DNA from: Rhodobacteraceae bacterium SB2
GTDB lineage: Bacteria; Pseudomonadota; Alphaproteobacteria; Rhodobacterales; Rhodobacteraceae
Length of the DNA: 64,000 nucleotides
Direction of reading: 5' to 3'
Assembly (NCBI GenBank): GCA_001642945.1
Contig: LGRT01000018.1
Coordinates: 62,001 to 126,000 of the forward strand
Shown one piece after another: positions 8,804 through 17,186 of the stretch. Position 1 is the stretch's first letter. Each line of letters starts with the position of its first letter. A program made the translations under genes and the position numbers. The notes under the pieces are model-generated. The model did no database searches and was not told the origin of the DNA. It was given only the letters and a program-made list of their open reading frames with translations.

Positions 8804-10060
8804 ATGAGTGAAACCCCCGCAAGCAGCGTAAAAGTCACGCGCCCTACGATTGTATTTCTGGTGATTACAGTGGTGCTAGATTCGATGGGCATTGGCATTA
8901 TTATCCCCGTTACACCGGCGCTGCTCACCGATGTTCTTCCCGGTGCCAGCCTTGCAGAGGCGGCGATATGGGGGGGGCTTCTGGCATCAATTTATGCTGC
9001 GATGCAATTTGTTTTCGGGCCCATTTTGGGATCTTTATCGGATCAGATCGGCCGCAAGCCAATTTTACTTGTCTCGCTTTTGGTGATGGCGTTTTATTAT
9101 CTGGCCATGGGCTTTGCGCAAACCATTTGGCTGTTATTTGTCGCTCGCATTATTGGGGGGATCACATCCGCCACGCAGCCAACTGCCTCGGCCTATATGG
9201 CAGATATTTCAAAGCCCTCGGAAAAAGCAGCGCGGTTTGGCCTGCTGGGCGCGGGGTTTGGTATGGGCTTCGTACTGGGCCCGGTTTTGGGCGGATTCTT
9301 AGGCGAATGGGGACCGCGCGCGCCGTTTTTTGCTGCGGCGGCTTTAGCCGCCTTGAACGCGGTGATGGGGATTATCATCCTACCTGAAAGCGTGACGGAT
9401 AATATACGCAGCAATTTTAATTGGCGGCGGGCCAACCCATTTGGAGCTTTGAAAACCGTCGCGGCCTTTCCGGGCTTGCGTCTATTCTTAACGGTCACCC
9501 TTCTTTACGGGATTGCCACCTCAGTTTATGCTGCAATATGGCCGTTTTTCACGGTCGAGCGATTTGACTGGTCGCCCGGCATGATCGGTGTTTCCCTAAC
9601 GATCTACGGCGTGTTTTTTGCGATCGTTCAAGGCGGGTTGGTGCGCCCTGCCATTGCAAGATTTGGCGAGACAAAAACGGTGATCATCGGGTTTTGCTTT
9701 GAACTTTTGGCGATGATCATGCTGGCTTTGGTAACCAATGGCATTTTATTGCTGTTTTTAATCCCCGTTGCATCGCTTGGGGTTATCGGCCAGCCTGCCC
9801 TGCAAGCGATTATGTCTCAAGCGACTCCGAATGATACGCAAGGCACGCTTCAAGGCGTTTTGGGCAGCTTACATTCTGTTTCAATGGTGATCACGCCTTT
9901 GACGATGACATTCGTTTTTTCAGTCTTTACCGCACCTACGGCACCGTTCTATTTCCCTGGGGCTCCGTTTATCTGCTCGGCGATTTTAATAGGCCTGTGC
10001 CTGATTATCTTTCTACGCCGCAGCGCGCAAACTGTTGCGCCCCGTACTGCCGGCGAATAA
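8804..10060 (+). CDS. MFS transporter, DHA1 family, TetA-like
   Basis: Inner-membrane drug/proton antiporter-type protein of 418 residues with 12 predicted membrane helices. The family signatures are LDSMGIGIIIPVTPALL in helix 1 (motif D-like), GSLSDQIGRKPILL (motif A, loop 2-3), ARIIGGITSATQPTASAYMADI (motif B/helix 4) and GMGFVLGPVLGGFLG (motif C, the antiporter signature in helix 5). It most resembles class A/C tetracycline exporters, but homologues are common in environmental Rhodobacterales and no TetR repressor adjoins it, so resistance should not be assumed. It starts 152 bp after the lactonase gene. Confidence 0.85.
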   Translation: MSETPASSVKVTRPTIVFLVITVVLDSMGIGIIIPVTPALLTDVLPGASLAEAAIWGGLLASIYAAMQFVFGPILGSLSDQIGRKPILLVSLLVMAFYYLAMGFAQTIWLLFVARIIGGITSATQPTASAYMADISKPSEKAARFGLLGAGFGMGFVLGPVLGGFLGEWGPRAPFFAAAALAALNAVMGIIILPESVTDNIRSNFNWRRANPFGALKTVAAFPGLRLFLTVTLLYGIATSVYAAIWPFFTVERFDWSPGMIGVSLTIYGVFFAIVQGGLVRPAIARFGETKTVIIGFCFELLAMIMLALVTNGILLLFLIPVASLGVIGQPALQAIMSQATPNDTQGTLQGVLGSLHSVSMVITPLTMTFVFSVFTAPTAPFYFPGAPFICSAILIGLCLIIFLRRSAQTVAPRTAGE

Positions 10061-10125
10061 AAAGGTAAATTCCGCCTTGCACCTGCCAGAAAGCTTGACA
10101 CACTGCGACAAAAGGGGAGATTTCA

Positions 10126-11220
10126 ATGCCACCAGTTAAAGCCGCTATTTGCCATGAATTCGGAACAGATTTAACGCTTGAAACGATCGAGCTGCGCGCG
10201 CCCGTGAAGGGGGAAATAGAAGTTACATTGGGCGCTGTGGCGATCTGTCATTCTGATATATCATATATTGACGGAGCTTGGGGGGGGACGCTGCCGGCGG
10301 TCTATGGGCATGAGGCGGCGGGCATTGTTTCGGGTTTGGGGGATGGCATATCAGGCTTTGCCATTGGCGATCATGTTGTCGTAACGCTGATCCGAGCCTG
10401 TGGGCATTGTGGGAATTGCAGCACCGGGGCGCCCACAGTTTGCGAAACCCGGTATGATGGCGATCATGGCCCGATCAAAACAGCCAAGGGCGGTAAGCTA
10501 CATCAAGGCATGGCCTGCGGCGCATTTGCTGAAAAAGTAGTGATAGATCAAAGCCAAGCCGTAAAAATCGCAGATAATTTAGCGTTTGATGTGGCCGCGT
10601 TATTAAGCTGTGGGGTGATCACCGGAATTGGTGCGGTGGTCAATGCGGCGCAGTTACGCCCCGGCCAAGATGCCGTGATCATTGGCGCCGGCGGGGTCGG
10701 CCTGAATGCGATTCAAGGGGCGAAATTGGCTGGCGCGCGCCGCATCGTTGCCGTTGATATGAACCCAGAAAAATTAGACATCGCGCGTGAATTTGGCGCA
10801 ACTGATGTGGTATTGGCCAGCGAGGCAAAGCCCTGGCAAAGCGTTAAAAAGGCGCTAGGACGGGGCGTCGATGCGGTCTTTGTGACTGTGGGCATCGGCG
10901 CAGTTTATGACACGGCGGCCCGTTATCTTGCCTATGGCGGCAACGTGATCATGGTCGGCATGCCACAAAATGGCGATAGCTCAACCTTTGAACCGGTGAA
11001 AATGGCGGCTGTCAACCAAGGCATGATCGGCTCAAAAATGGGCAATGTGGTGATCCGTCGTGACATCCCGTGGATGGTCGATCTATACCATCAAGGCCGC
11101 TTAAAGCTTGACGAATTGATCTCTGGGCGATTTCGCTTTGAGCAGATCAATGAGGCCATCGCTGACACCAAAACCGGCGCAGCGCGGCGCAATGTGATTG
11201 TCTTTGATATTGAGGGCTGA
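10126..11220 (+). CDS. zinc-dependent alcohol dehydrogenase
   Basis: Zinc-containing medium-chain dehydrogenase of 364 residues. The catalytic zinc ligands are the Cys in AICHSDISY, the His-Glu of VYGHEAAG and the Cys in LLSCGVITG. The structural zinc loop has four cysteines in ACGHCGNCSTGAPTVC. The NAD(P) fold carries GAGGVGLNAIQGAKLAG, and the DMNPEKLDIARE segment points to NAD. The layout resembles class III/benzyl-alcohol dehydrogenases. AAGGGGAG precedes ATG 10126. The enolase-superfamily gene starts 2 bp after its stop codon, so the two act in one transcript, plausibly in sugar-acid or polyol catabolism. Confidence 0.85.
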   Translation: MPPVKAAICHEFGTDLTLETIELRAPVKGEIEVTLGAVAICHSDISYIDGAWGGTLPAVYGHEAAGIVSGLGDGISGFAIGDHVVVTLIRACGHCGNCSTGAPTVCETRYDGDHGPIKTAKGGKLHQGMACGAFAEKVVIDQSQAVKIADNLAFDVAALLSCGVITGIGAVVNAAQLRPGQDAVIIGAGGVGLNAIQGAKLAGARRIVAVDMNPEKLDIAREFGATDVVLASEAKPWQSVKKALGRGVDAVFVTVGIGAVYDTAARYLAYGGNVIMVGMPQNGDSSTFEPVKMAAVNQGMIGSKMGNVVIRRDIPWMVDLYHQGRLKLDELISGRFRFEQINEAIADTKTGAARRNVIVFDIEG

Positions 11221-11222
11221 AG

Positions 11223-12419
11223 ATGAAGCTTACCGATCTTGATATTATCGTCACCGCGCCGCCAGCCCCGGGATGGGGGGGGCGCTATTGGATTTTGATC
11301 AAGCTTACCACCGATACGGGCTTGGTCGGCTGGGGGGAATCCTATGCCTCGAGCGTGGGCCCGACTGCCATGCAGGCCGTCATTCAAGATGTTTTTGAAC
11401 GGCATTTTTTTAATCAGAACCCCGAAAACATTGAAGCTTTGTTTCGAAAAACCTATTCTTCAGGCTTCACTCAACGCCCCGATCTAACTGTCATGGGAGC
11501 GTTTTCGGGTTTGGAAATCGCCTGTTGGGATATTTTAGGCAAACAACGTGATCGCCCCGTCTGGGCCTTATTGGGGGGCTTGGTTAATAAAAAACTGCGC
11601 GCTTATAGCTATCTTTACCCGTTACAGCACCATCCAGAGGATGCCTTTTGGAGCGATGCCGATATGGCTGCCGAAAGCGCCGCGGCTTTGGTAGATCGCG
11701 GTTATACCGCCGTTAAATTTGACCCCGCCGGCCCCTATACCCAGTTTGGGGGGCATATGCCTTCACAATCTGACATATCCCGGTCTGTTGCGTTTTGTGA
11801 AAAAATTCGCGCCGCTGTTGGGGATAAGGCAGATTTGCTGTTTGGAACGCATGGTCAATTTTCCACCGCGGGGGCAATTCAACTGGGAAAGGCCTTAGAA
11901 AGGTTTTCACCCATGTGGTTTGAAGAGCCTATTCCACCCGACAATCTGCTTGAATTTGCAAAAGTTGCAGCGGCGCTGCGCATACCGATCGCAACCGGAG
12001 AACGGCTGACCACAAAGGCCGAATTTGCCACCCTGCTCAGAACCGCAGGCGCTGCCATCATGCAACCGGCGCTGGGGCGCGCTGGGGGTATTTGGGAAAT
12101 GAAAAAAATGGCAGCTATTGCCGAAACCTTCAACGCTCAGGTCGCGCCCCATCTTTACGCAGGCCCGATTGAATGGGCCGCGAATATTCACTTGGGCGTT
12201 TCCATTCCAAATTTCTTGATCGCTGAAACGATCGAAACCGAGTTTCATAAATCCTTGATTTCATCCAGCATCATTGTCGAAAACGGATATATTGCAGCGC
12301 CATCCCAATCTGGCTTGGGGATCGAGGTGAATGAAACGTTGGCGCGGGCGCACCCCTATACCGGTACCAAGCTGCATCTGGAAATGAGCCCTTTGCCCAA
12401 TGCCTATCGGAGTCAATGA
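11223..12419 (+). CDS. mandelate racemase/muconate lactonizing enzyme family protein
   Basis: Enolase-superfamily protein of 398 residues, probably a sugar-acid dehydratase. The N-terminal capping domain carries DTGLVGWGES; the barrel follows from about residue 130. Metal ligands are normally three carboxylates. Glu234 in WFEEPIPPD and Glu260 in IATGERLTT are present, and His310 in VAPHLYAGP fits the catalytic histidine. At the first ligand position, where galactonate dehydratase-like proteins have Asp-x-His-Gly, this protein has Gly208-Thr-His210-Gly. It may belong to a subfamily using a different ligand. It is coupled to the zinc dehydrogenase, and its 3' end overlaps the convergent neighbour by 7 bp. 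The substrate is not known. Confidence 0.78.
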   Translation: MKLTDLDIIVTAPPAPGWGGRYWILIKLTTDTGLVGWGESYASSVGPTAMQAVIQDVFERHFFNQNPENIEALFRKTYSSGFTQRPDLTVMGAFSGLEIACWDILGKQRDRPVWALLGGLVNKKLRAYSYLYPLQHHPEDAFWSDADMAAESAAALVDRGYTAVKFDPAGPYTQFGGHMPSQSDISRSVAFCEKIRAAVGDKADLLFGTHGQFSTAGAIQLGKALERFSPMWFEEPIPPDNLLEFAKVAAALRIPIATGERLTTKAEFATLLRTAGAAIMQPALGRAGGIWEMKKMAAIAETFNAQVAPHLYAGPIEWAANIHLGVSIPNFLIAETIETEFHKSLISSSIIVENGYIAAPSQSGLGIEVNETLARAHPYTGTKLHLEMSPLPNAYRSQ

Positions 12420-13165
12420 CTGCGCATAGGCGCGGCGACTCCTTGGGGCGGGGCTATGACCACAGTGCTCCAAAGCGCATCAAGGCGTTTTATCTGCTTA
12501 ATATCAAAGCGCTCCAACTCTTCCCAATAACGCCCGGACTTGACATAATAGGCCAGCTCTTGCTCGCGGGCGAGCGCATGCGCTTTTTGCACTTTATCAA
12601 TCTTAAAGGGTTTCGGACGCGGCTCTGATAGGCTGCGCCGGGGTGCGATCAAACGGCTTGTCTCTTTTGACAGGTTGCTGATTTCACAGCCCTGCGCAAG
12701 CGCAAGCGCATAAAGCCGCGCAGCTTTTGCCTCAAGCGAGATCAGCGTGATATCCTCGCGCAAAGGGTCGGCCGTGCCGGTGCCATAGAAATGCGTCTTG
12801 CTGGTTTTGGGATAAGACATATCACATCCCAAAAAAACGATTTCCCGCGGGTTGTAATGTCCCAAAACCCAATAGGCGGTGGTGAATGCCATGGTTGCAC
12901 CAGCATAAACAAACCCACCATATTGATTTTGTACAGGAACAAACTCAGCCTCGCCAATCAAGCGTTGCCGTGGCTTTAAATTTATCGGCTGCCGCTCGGG
13001 CGGAAAATCATAGGGAAAGACAAGGTCATCCCAATCCGGGCGCACCTGCCACGCGTTGTTGATCACCACAAGCTTATCAAACGGGTGCTCCGGCCAGTCT
13101 CTTGCCGCCATCACATTTGGACCAGAGCCAAGAATCCCAACAGACGGGCGGTGTTCTTCTAACAT
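12413..13165 (-). CDS. conserved hypothetical protein, possibly DUF115/MAF-like
   Basis: A 250-residue soluble protein that I do not firmly recognise. The N-terminus has a glycine-rich SVGILGSGPNVMA turn followed by LVVINNAW, and the centre has EIVFLGCDMSYP with a nearby HFYGTG. This glycine turn / INNA / GCD pattern resembles the Rossmann-like DUF115 and motility-accessory glycosyltransferase families, in which the aspartates bind nucleotide or metal. The C-terminal third is charged and may be helical. It is convergent with the enolase-superfamily gene. No promoter or partner suggests a function. Confidence 0.5.
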   Translation of the reverse strand: MLEEHRPSVGILGSGPNVMAARDWPEHPFDKLVVINNAWQVRPDWDDLVFPYDFPPERQPINLKPRQRLIGEAEFVPVQNQYGGFVYAGATMAFTTAYWVLGHYNPREIVFLGCDMSYPKTSKTHFYGTGTADPLREDITLISLEAKAARLYALALAQGCEISNLSKETSRLIAPRRSLSEPRPKPFKIDKVQKAHALAREQELAYYVKSGRYWEELERFDIKQIKRLDALWSTVVIAPPQGVAAPMRSH

Positions 13166-13275
13166 TACAAAGCCCCTCTATTCGCTACCATTCGCGTAAC
13201 CAGCTCAGGCGCAACGCCTTTTTATCAAGCCCCATAAAAGCCCATTTCAAAAGCAATTCAGCGCTGGCCGCTGCT

Positions 13276-15150
13276 CTATGCGCGGCTCCACGTATTGGCA
13301 AATCCGCCCAGCACAGCCGTAATCTCGCCATCGCTGGCCTCGCTGGCAACGCATGCGATCAATCCAAGTTGCTTATCATCTCGCACCTCAACCACCGAAG
13401 CCTGTAGGCCCGCATCACTCAACGCTGCATTAAAGGTTCGTGTGATCGCGCGCTTGCGCAGATCAGGTTTAAAGACTTTGCCCACAGCAGTTTTTGGAAG
13501 CTCGTCCAAAATCTCAACATATTTTGGATGCGCGGCCCGCTCTGGCACATGCTCTTCGCAAAATGCCTTCAATTCATCGGGCGTCACCTCACCATCGGCC
13601 ACCAATTCAACATACACGCAGGGCAATTCCCCTGAATGCGCATCAGGTTGTCCAATCGCTCCTGCAAAGGCAACGCTGGCATGGCCCAAAAGCGCTTCTT
13701 CAATTTGCGCAGGATCTATATTATGCCCCCCACGTATAATCAGATCTTTGGCGCGGCCTGTAATCCACAGATATCCATCCTCGTCCAAGCGACCCAGATC
13801 ACCAGTTCTTAAAAACGTATCTTCGTAATAAAGATCTACGTTCTTCGCCGCTTCGGTATAGGTGTTGCCAGGCCACACCCCGGGGTTGGAAACGCAAATT
13901 TCACCAATTTCATTGGCCGCACATTCGACCAACTCACCTGCGCTGGAATTCACGATTTTAACGGTTGTATACGGCAAGCGCACCCCAACTGATCCAACCT
14001 TTTTAAGGCCATCGGTGGGGTTACAAGAAACCAGAGCGGTAACCTCGGTCAAGCCATACCCTTCAATTATGTTTACATTGCTTGCGCTTTCAAATCGTTT
14101 AAACAGTTCTAAAGGCAAGGGCGACGACCCAGAAAATGCATTTTTTACCGTTGATATATCTGCATCGACTGGACGCTGCATCAAGGCGGCTGCCGCTGTT
14201 GGAACCGTAATTATATATGTGATCTTCCAACGCTCGACCAATTTCCAAAAATTATCAAATACGCCCTCGCCGCGATACCCCGCCGGCGTTGGGAAAATGA
14301 CATGTGCACCGGAATGAAGCGCTGACATCAAAATTATATGACAGGCAAAGACATGAAATAAAGGCAGTGGACAAATGACGTTATCATCCACCGTGAAGCT
14401 TAACACACCTCCAAGCCAGCCATTATAAATCATCCCCGAATAGGTATGCTGCGCAACTTTGGGCATGCCCGTGGTGCCACCCGTGTGAAACAGCGCCGCC
14501 ACTCGGTCTTTTTGAATATCTTCGAAAGTTAAGGTTGTGGCATGCTGCGATAGTTTTTCGTTAAAATCCATCACCTCAGCATTATGCGAGATGGGGTTTT
14601 TGGGTCGAAGCAACGGCACCAACCATTTTTTAGGAGGCGTCAAATAGCGGTTGAGATCAATTTCTAACACCGTTTTCACATTCGGTGCCTGTGCAACAGC
14701 CGCGGCTGTTTTTTGCCCAACATCGGTTTTGGGAAACGCCTTCAGGGTCACCACAACTTTGGCATTGGTTTCGCGCAAAATTGAAGAAATTTGATCCACA
14801 TTCAGCAAGGGGTTGATCGGGTTTACCACCCCCGCCACGGCCCCGCCCAAAATGGTAAGCGCAGTTTCATTACAATTGGGCAATACAAAGGCCACCACAT
14901 CTTCAGGCCCAACACCCAGGGCCCTGAACATATTTGCCGCCTGCGCGGTTTTCTGCTGCAAGCTACGCCAGTTCAGGGTTTCCGCTTTATCCTGCGGGCC
15001 CGATAGCAACTGATAGCTGATCGCCGGGCGCTCGGGAAATTTATCAGCGGTTTCGCTCAACAGACCGAAGAGCGTTTTGGCCACATCTCTTTGTTCCCAA
15101 GACATTTCTTTTTCAAGCGCCAGTGTGTCTTCGATCGAAGCAAAGCCCAT
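13276..15150 (-). CDS. acyl-CoA synthetase (AMP-forming), FadD-like
   Basis: ANL-superfamily ligase of 624 residues that activates a carboxylic acid to its CoA thioester through an acyl-adenylate. The ATP-binding P-loop is HTGGTTGMPK (residues 222-231), the A5 motif is EGYGLTEVTA, the hinge region carries LRTGDLGRLDEDGYLWITGRAK, and the catalytic lysine lies in KTAVGKVFKPDL. The length is above the usual 500-570, with extra residues at the N-terminus and after motif A10. The substrate class, medium- or long-chain or aryl acid, cannot be told. It is followed on the same strand, 80-odd bp upstream, by an ABC exporter with no obvious link. Confidence 0.85.
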   Translation of the reverse strand: MGFASIEDTLALEKEMSWEQRDVAKTLFGLLSETADKFPERPAISYQLLSGPQDKAETLNWRSLQQKTAQAANMFRALGVGPEDVVAFVLPNCNETALTILGGAVAGVVNPINPLLNVDQISSILRETNAKVVVTLKAFPKTDVGQKTAAAVAQAPNVKTVLEIDLNRYLTPPKKWLVPLLRPKNPISHNAEVMDFNEKLSQHATTLTFEDIQKDRVAALFHTGGTTGMPKVAQHTYSGMIYNGWLGGVLSFTVDDNVICPLPLFHVFACHIILMSALHSGAHVIFPTPAGYRGEGVFDNFWKLVERWKITYIITVPTAAAALMQRPVDADISTVKNAFSGSSPLPLELFKRFESASNVNIIEGYGLTEVTALVSCNPTDGLKKVGSVGVRLPYTTVKIVNSSAGELVECAANEIGEICVSNPGVWPGNTYTEAAKNVDLYYEDTFLRTGDLGRLDEDGYLWITGRAKDLIIRGGHNIDPAQIEEALLGHASVAFAGAIGQPDAHSGELPCVYVELVADGEVTPDELKAFCEEHVPERAAHPKYVEILDELPKTAVGKVFKPDLRKRAITRTFNAALSDAGLQASVVEVRDDKQLGLIACVASEASDGEITAVLGGFANTWSRA

Positions 15151-15228
15151 AAAATTCTCCCAATTTTATATATTTTTATCCCAGACAACCTTGCGGGAAG
15201 CGCGCTGGTTTTTCAAGAACTATAAGCT

Positions 15229-17037
15229 TTATACCTCAGTTTCTAAAACTGCCCCATCGGTGAATTGCAATTTTGCAAGCCTGGCGTAAAGCCCCCCTTG
15301 GCCCACCAGATCGTCATGCGTGCCGGTTGCAACCACGCCGCCTTGATCCAATACAAGAATGCGGTCTGCTTTCTTCACGGTAGCCAAACGATGCGCCACA
15401 ATCAGGGTCGTGCGGTCGCGGGCCAATTCATCCACCGCCAATTGCACTGCCCGTTCGCTTTCCGCATCCAGCGCGCTTGTGGCTTCATCCAGCAAAAGCA
15501 CAGGGGCATCGCGTAAAATTGCACGCGCAATCGCAATCCGTTGCTTTTGCCCACCCGAAAGCAAAACCCCGCGCTCTCCCACATAAGTGTCAAAACCTTG
15601 CGGTAATTTTTTTATAAACTCGGCTGCAGCAGCGGCTTGAGCAGCTTTCAAAACCTCTTCATCGGTAGCATCTGGGCGACCAAATCGAATATTATCGCGC
15701 ACCGAGGCGGCAAAAATAACAGGGTCTTGCGGCACCACGGCCATACGCTTGCGAAATGCGCTGCGGGTCAAATCGCTTAGGTTGATACCATCGAATAAGA
15801 TCGCCCCATTTTGTGGATCAAAAAAGCGCAGTAGCAATTGAATAATGGTCGACTTCCCGGCCCCAGAGGGGCCTACAAGCGCCACCGTTTCGCCCGGTTC
15901 CACCTCAAACGAGATATCCTTTAAAATCTGCGTTTCCGGCCGCATTGGATAGCGAAAAGAGACGTTTTGAAAACTTAATTTTCCCTTCGCATTCGCCGGA
16001 AGCGCCGTTGGAGACACAGGGTCCAACACGTGATCCTGCGATGACAAAAGCTCGACAAGTCGCTCTGTTGCGCCAGCGGCGCGCTGCAACTCGCTCCAAA
16101 TCTCAGAAAGCGCGGCAACTGATCCCGCCACCATGATCGCGTAGATCAAAAACTGGATCAACGTGCCAGGGCTGATCAGATCGCTTCTTACGTCGCGGGC
16201 CCCAATCCACAAAACGCCGACGACTCCCGAAAATACCAGAAAAATGACAATCATCGTCATTAAAGCGCGCGTATTCACTCTTTGAATTGCAACCAAATAA
16301 CTTTTTTCGGTGACATCCGCAAAATCGGCTTGGGTTTGCGCTTCATGGGTAAAGGCTTGAACGGTTTGTACGGCGCCAAGCGATTCCGACGCGGTGCCCG
16401 AGCTGGCGGCGATCCAATCTTGATTGAGCTTGCTGAAGCGGCGCACACGCCGGCCAAGCGTTAAAATCGGAATGACCACGGCAGGCACGATCAACAACAC
16501 CAACCCCGTCAGCTTCACCGAGGTGAGAAACATCAACGCCAAACCCCCGATAAAGATCAGCAAATTGCGCAAAGCGATTGAAATCGATGAGCCTAAGACC
16601 GATAGGATTAGGGTCGTATCGGTTGTGATGCGGCTCAGCACCTCTCCGGTAAGTATGTTGTCAAAAAAAGACGGGCTCATCATGATCACGCGATCAAAGA
16701 CTGCCCGCCGGATATCTGCCACAACCCGCTCGCCAAGGCGCGTGACCAAGGAATAGCGCAGCGCGGTTCCCAAGGCCAAAAGGGCCGCGATGCCAAGCGC
16801 CGCCGCAAAATATTTATCCAATGTGGAATCGTCTGGAATACCAAAATTATCCACCACCCGACGCACTGCCAGTGGCAAGGTTAACGACACGCCTGCGGTC
16901 AGAATAAGCGCCAGAAATGCAGCGCCCATCAAAGCTTTATAGGGCAACAGAAAAGGTAATAAACCCTGCAATGCTGACAGTTTTTTTGATTTAGAGCGTT
17001 CTGTTTCGGCGAATTGGGGCGCGGTCTCTGCTGCCAT
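15229..17037 (-). CDS. ABC exporter, MsbA-related, fused permease and ATPase
   Basis: Type IV ABC exporter half-transporter of 602 residues. The start is ATG 17037 (MAAETAPQFAETERSKSKK); the frame is open upstream to 17139 but that stretch is not family-like. Six membrane helices occupy about residues 25-310, followed by an ATPase domain with Walker A GPSGAGKST, the signature LLSGGQKQRIAIARA, Walker B VLLLDEATSALD and the H-loop IVAHRLATV. Homologues are usually annotated as MsbA-related exporters of lipids or drugs. It would act as a homodimer in the inner membrane; the substrate is unknown. Confidence 0.86.
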   Translation of the reverse strand: MAAETAPQFAETERSKSKKLSALQGLLPFLLPYKALMGAAFLALILTAGVSLTLPLAVRRVVDNFGIPDDSTLDKYFAAALGIAALLALGTALRYSLVTRLGERVVADIRRAVFDRVIMMSPSFFDNILTGEVLSRITTDTTLILSVLGSSISIALRNLLIFIGGLALMFLTSVKLTGLVLLIVPAVVIPILTLGRRVRRFSKLNQDWIAASSGTASESLGAVQTVQAFTHEAQTQADFADVTEKSYLVAIQRVNTRALMTMIVIFLVFSGVVGVLWIGARDVRSDLISPGTLIQFLIYAIMVAGSVAALSEIWSELQRAAGATERLVELLSSQDHVLDPVSPTALPANAKGKLSFQNVSFRYPMRPETQILKDISFEVEPGETVALVGPSGAGKSTIIQLLLRFFDPQNGAILFDGINLSDLTRSAFRKRMAVVPQDPVIFAASVRDNIRFGRPDATDEEVLKAAQAAAAAEFIKKLPQGFDTYVGERGVLLSGGQKQRIAIARAILRDAPVLLLDEATSALDAESERAVQLAVDELARDRTTLIVAHRLATVKKADRILVLDQGGVVATGTHDDLVGQGGLYARLAKLQFTDGAVLETEV

Positions 17038-17186
17038 GTGGTGGTATCCTAAAGTTGCTTGAGCCTTGTAAAGCCGTAAGGCTGGGATAAGGTCAAGCAA
17101 AACTAAAGCCAGCGCGGCTGTAACTGCATTTTCTTCCAATCTTGGACACGGCTACCCCATGCGGCCAAAGCGCCTAAGCGCTGTGG

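Noticed and set aside
8578-8811. 77-codon frame spanning the end of the lactonase gene
   Set aside because: It overlaps the conserved C-terminus of the lactonase in another frame; the remainder has low-quality composition and no start signal.
8804-10060. Tetracycline resistance determinant
   Set aside because: The transporter is TetA-like, but there is no TetR and no mobile context; environmental relatives are ordinary exporters of unknown substrate.
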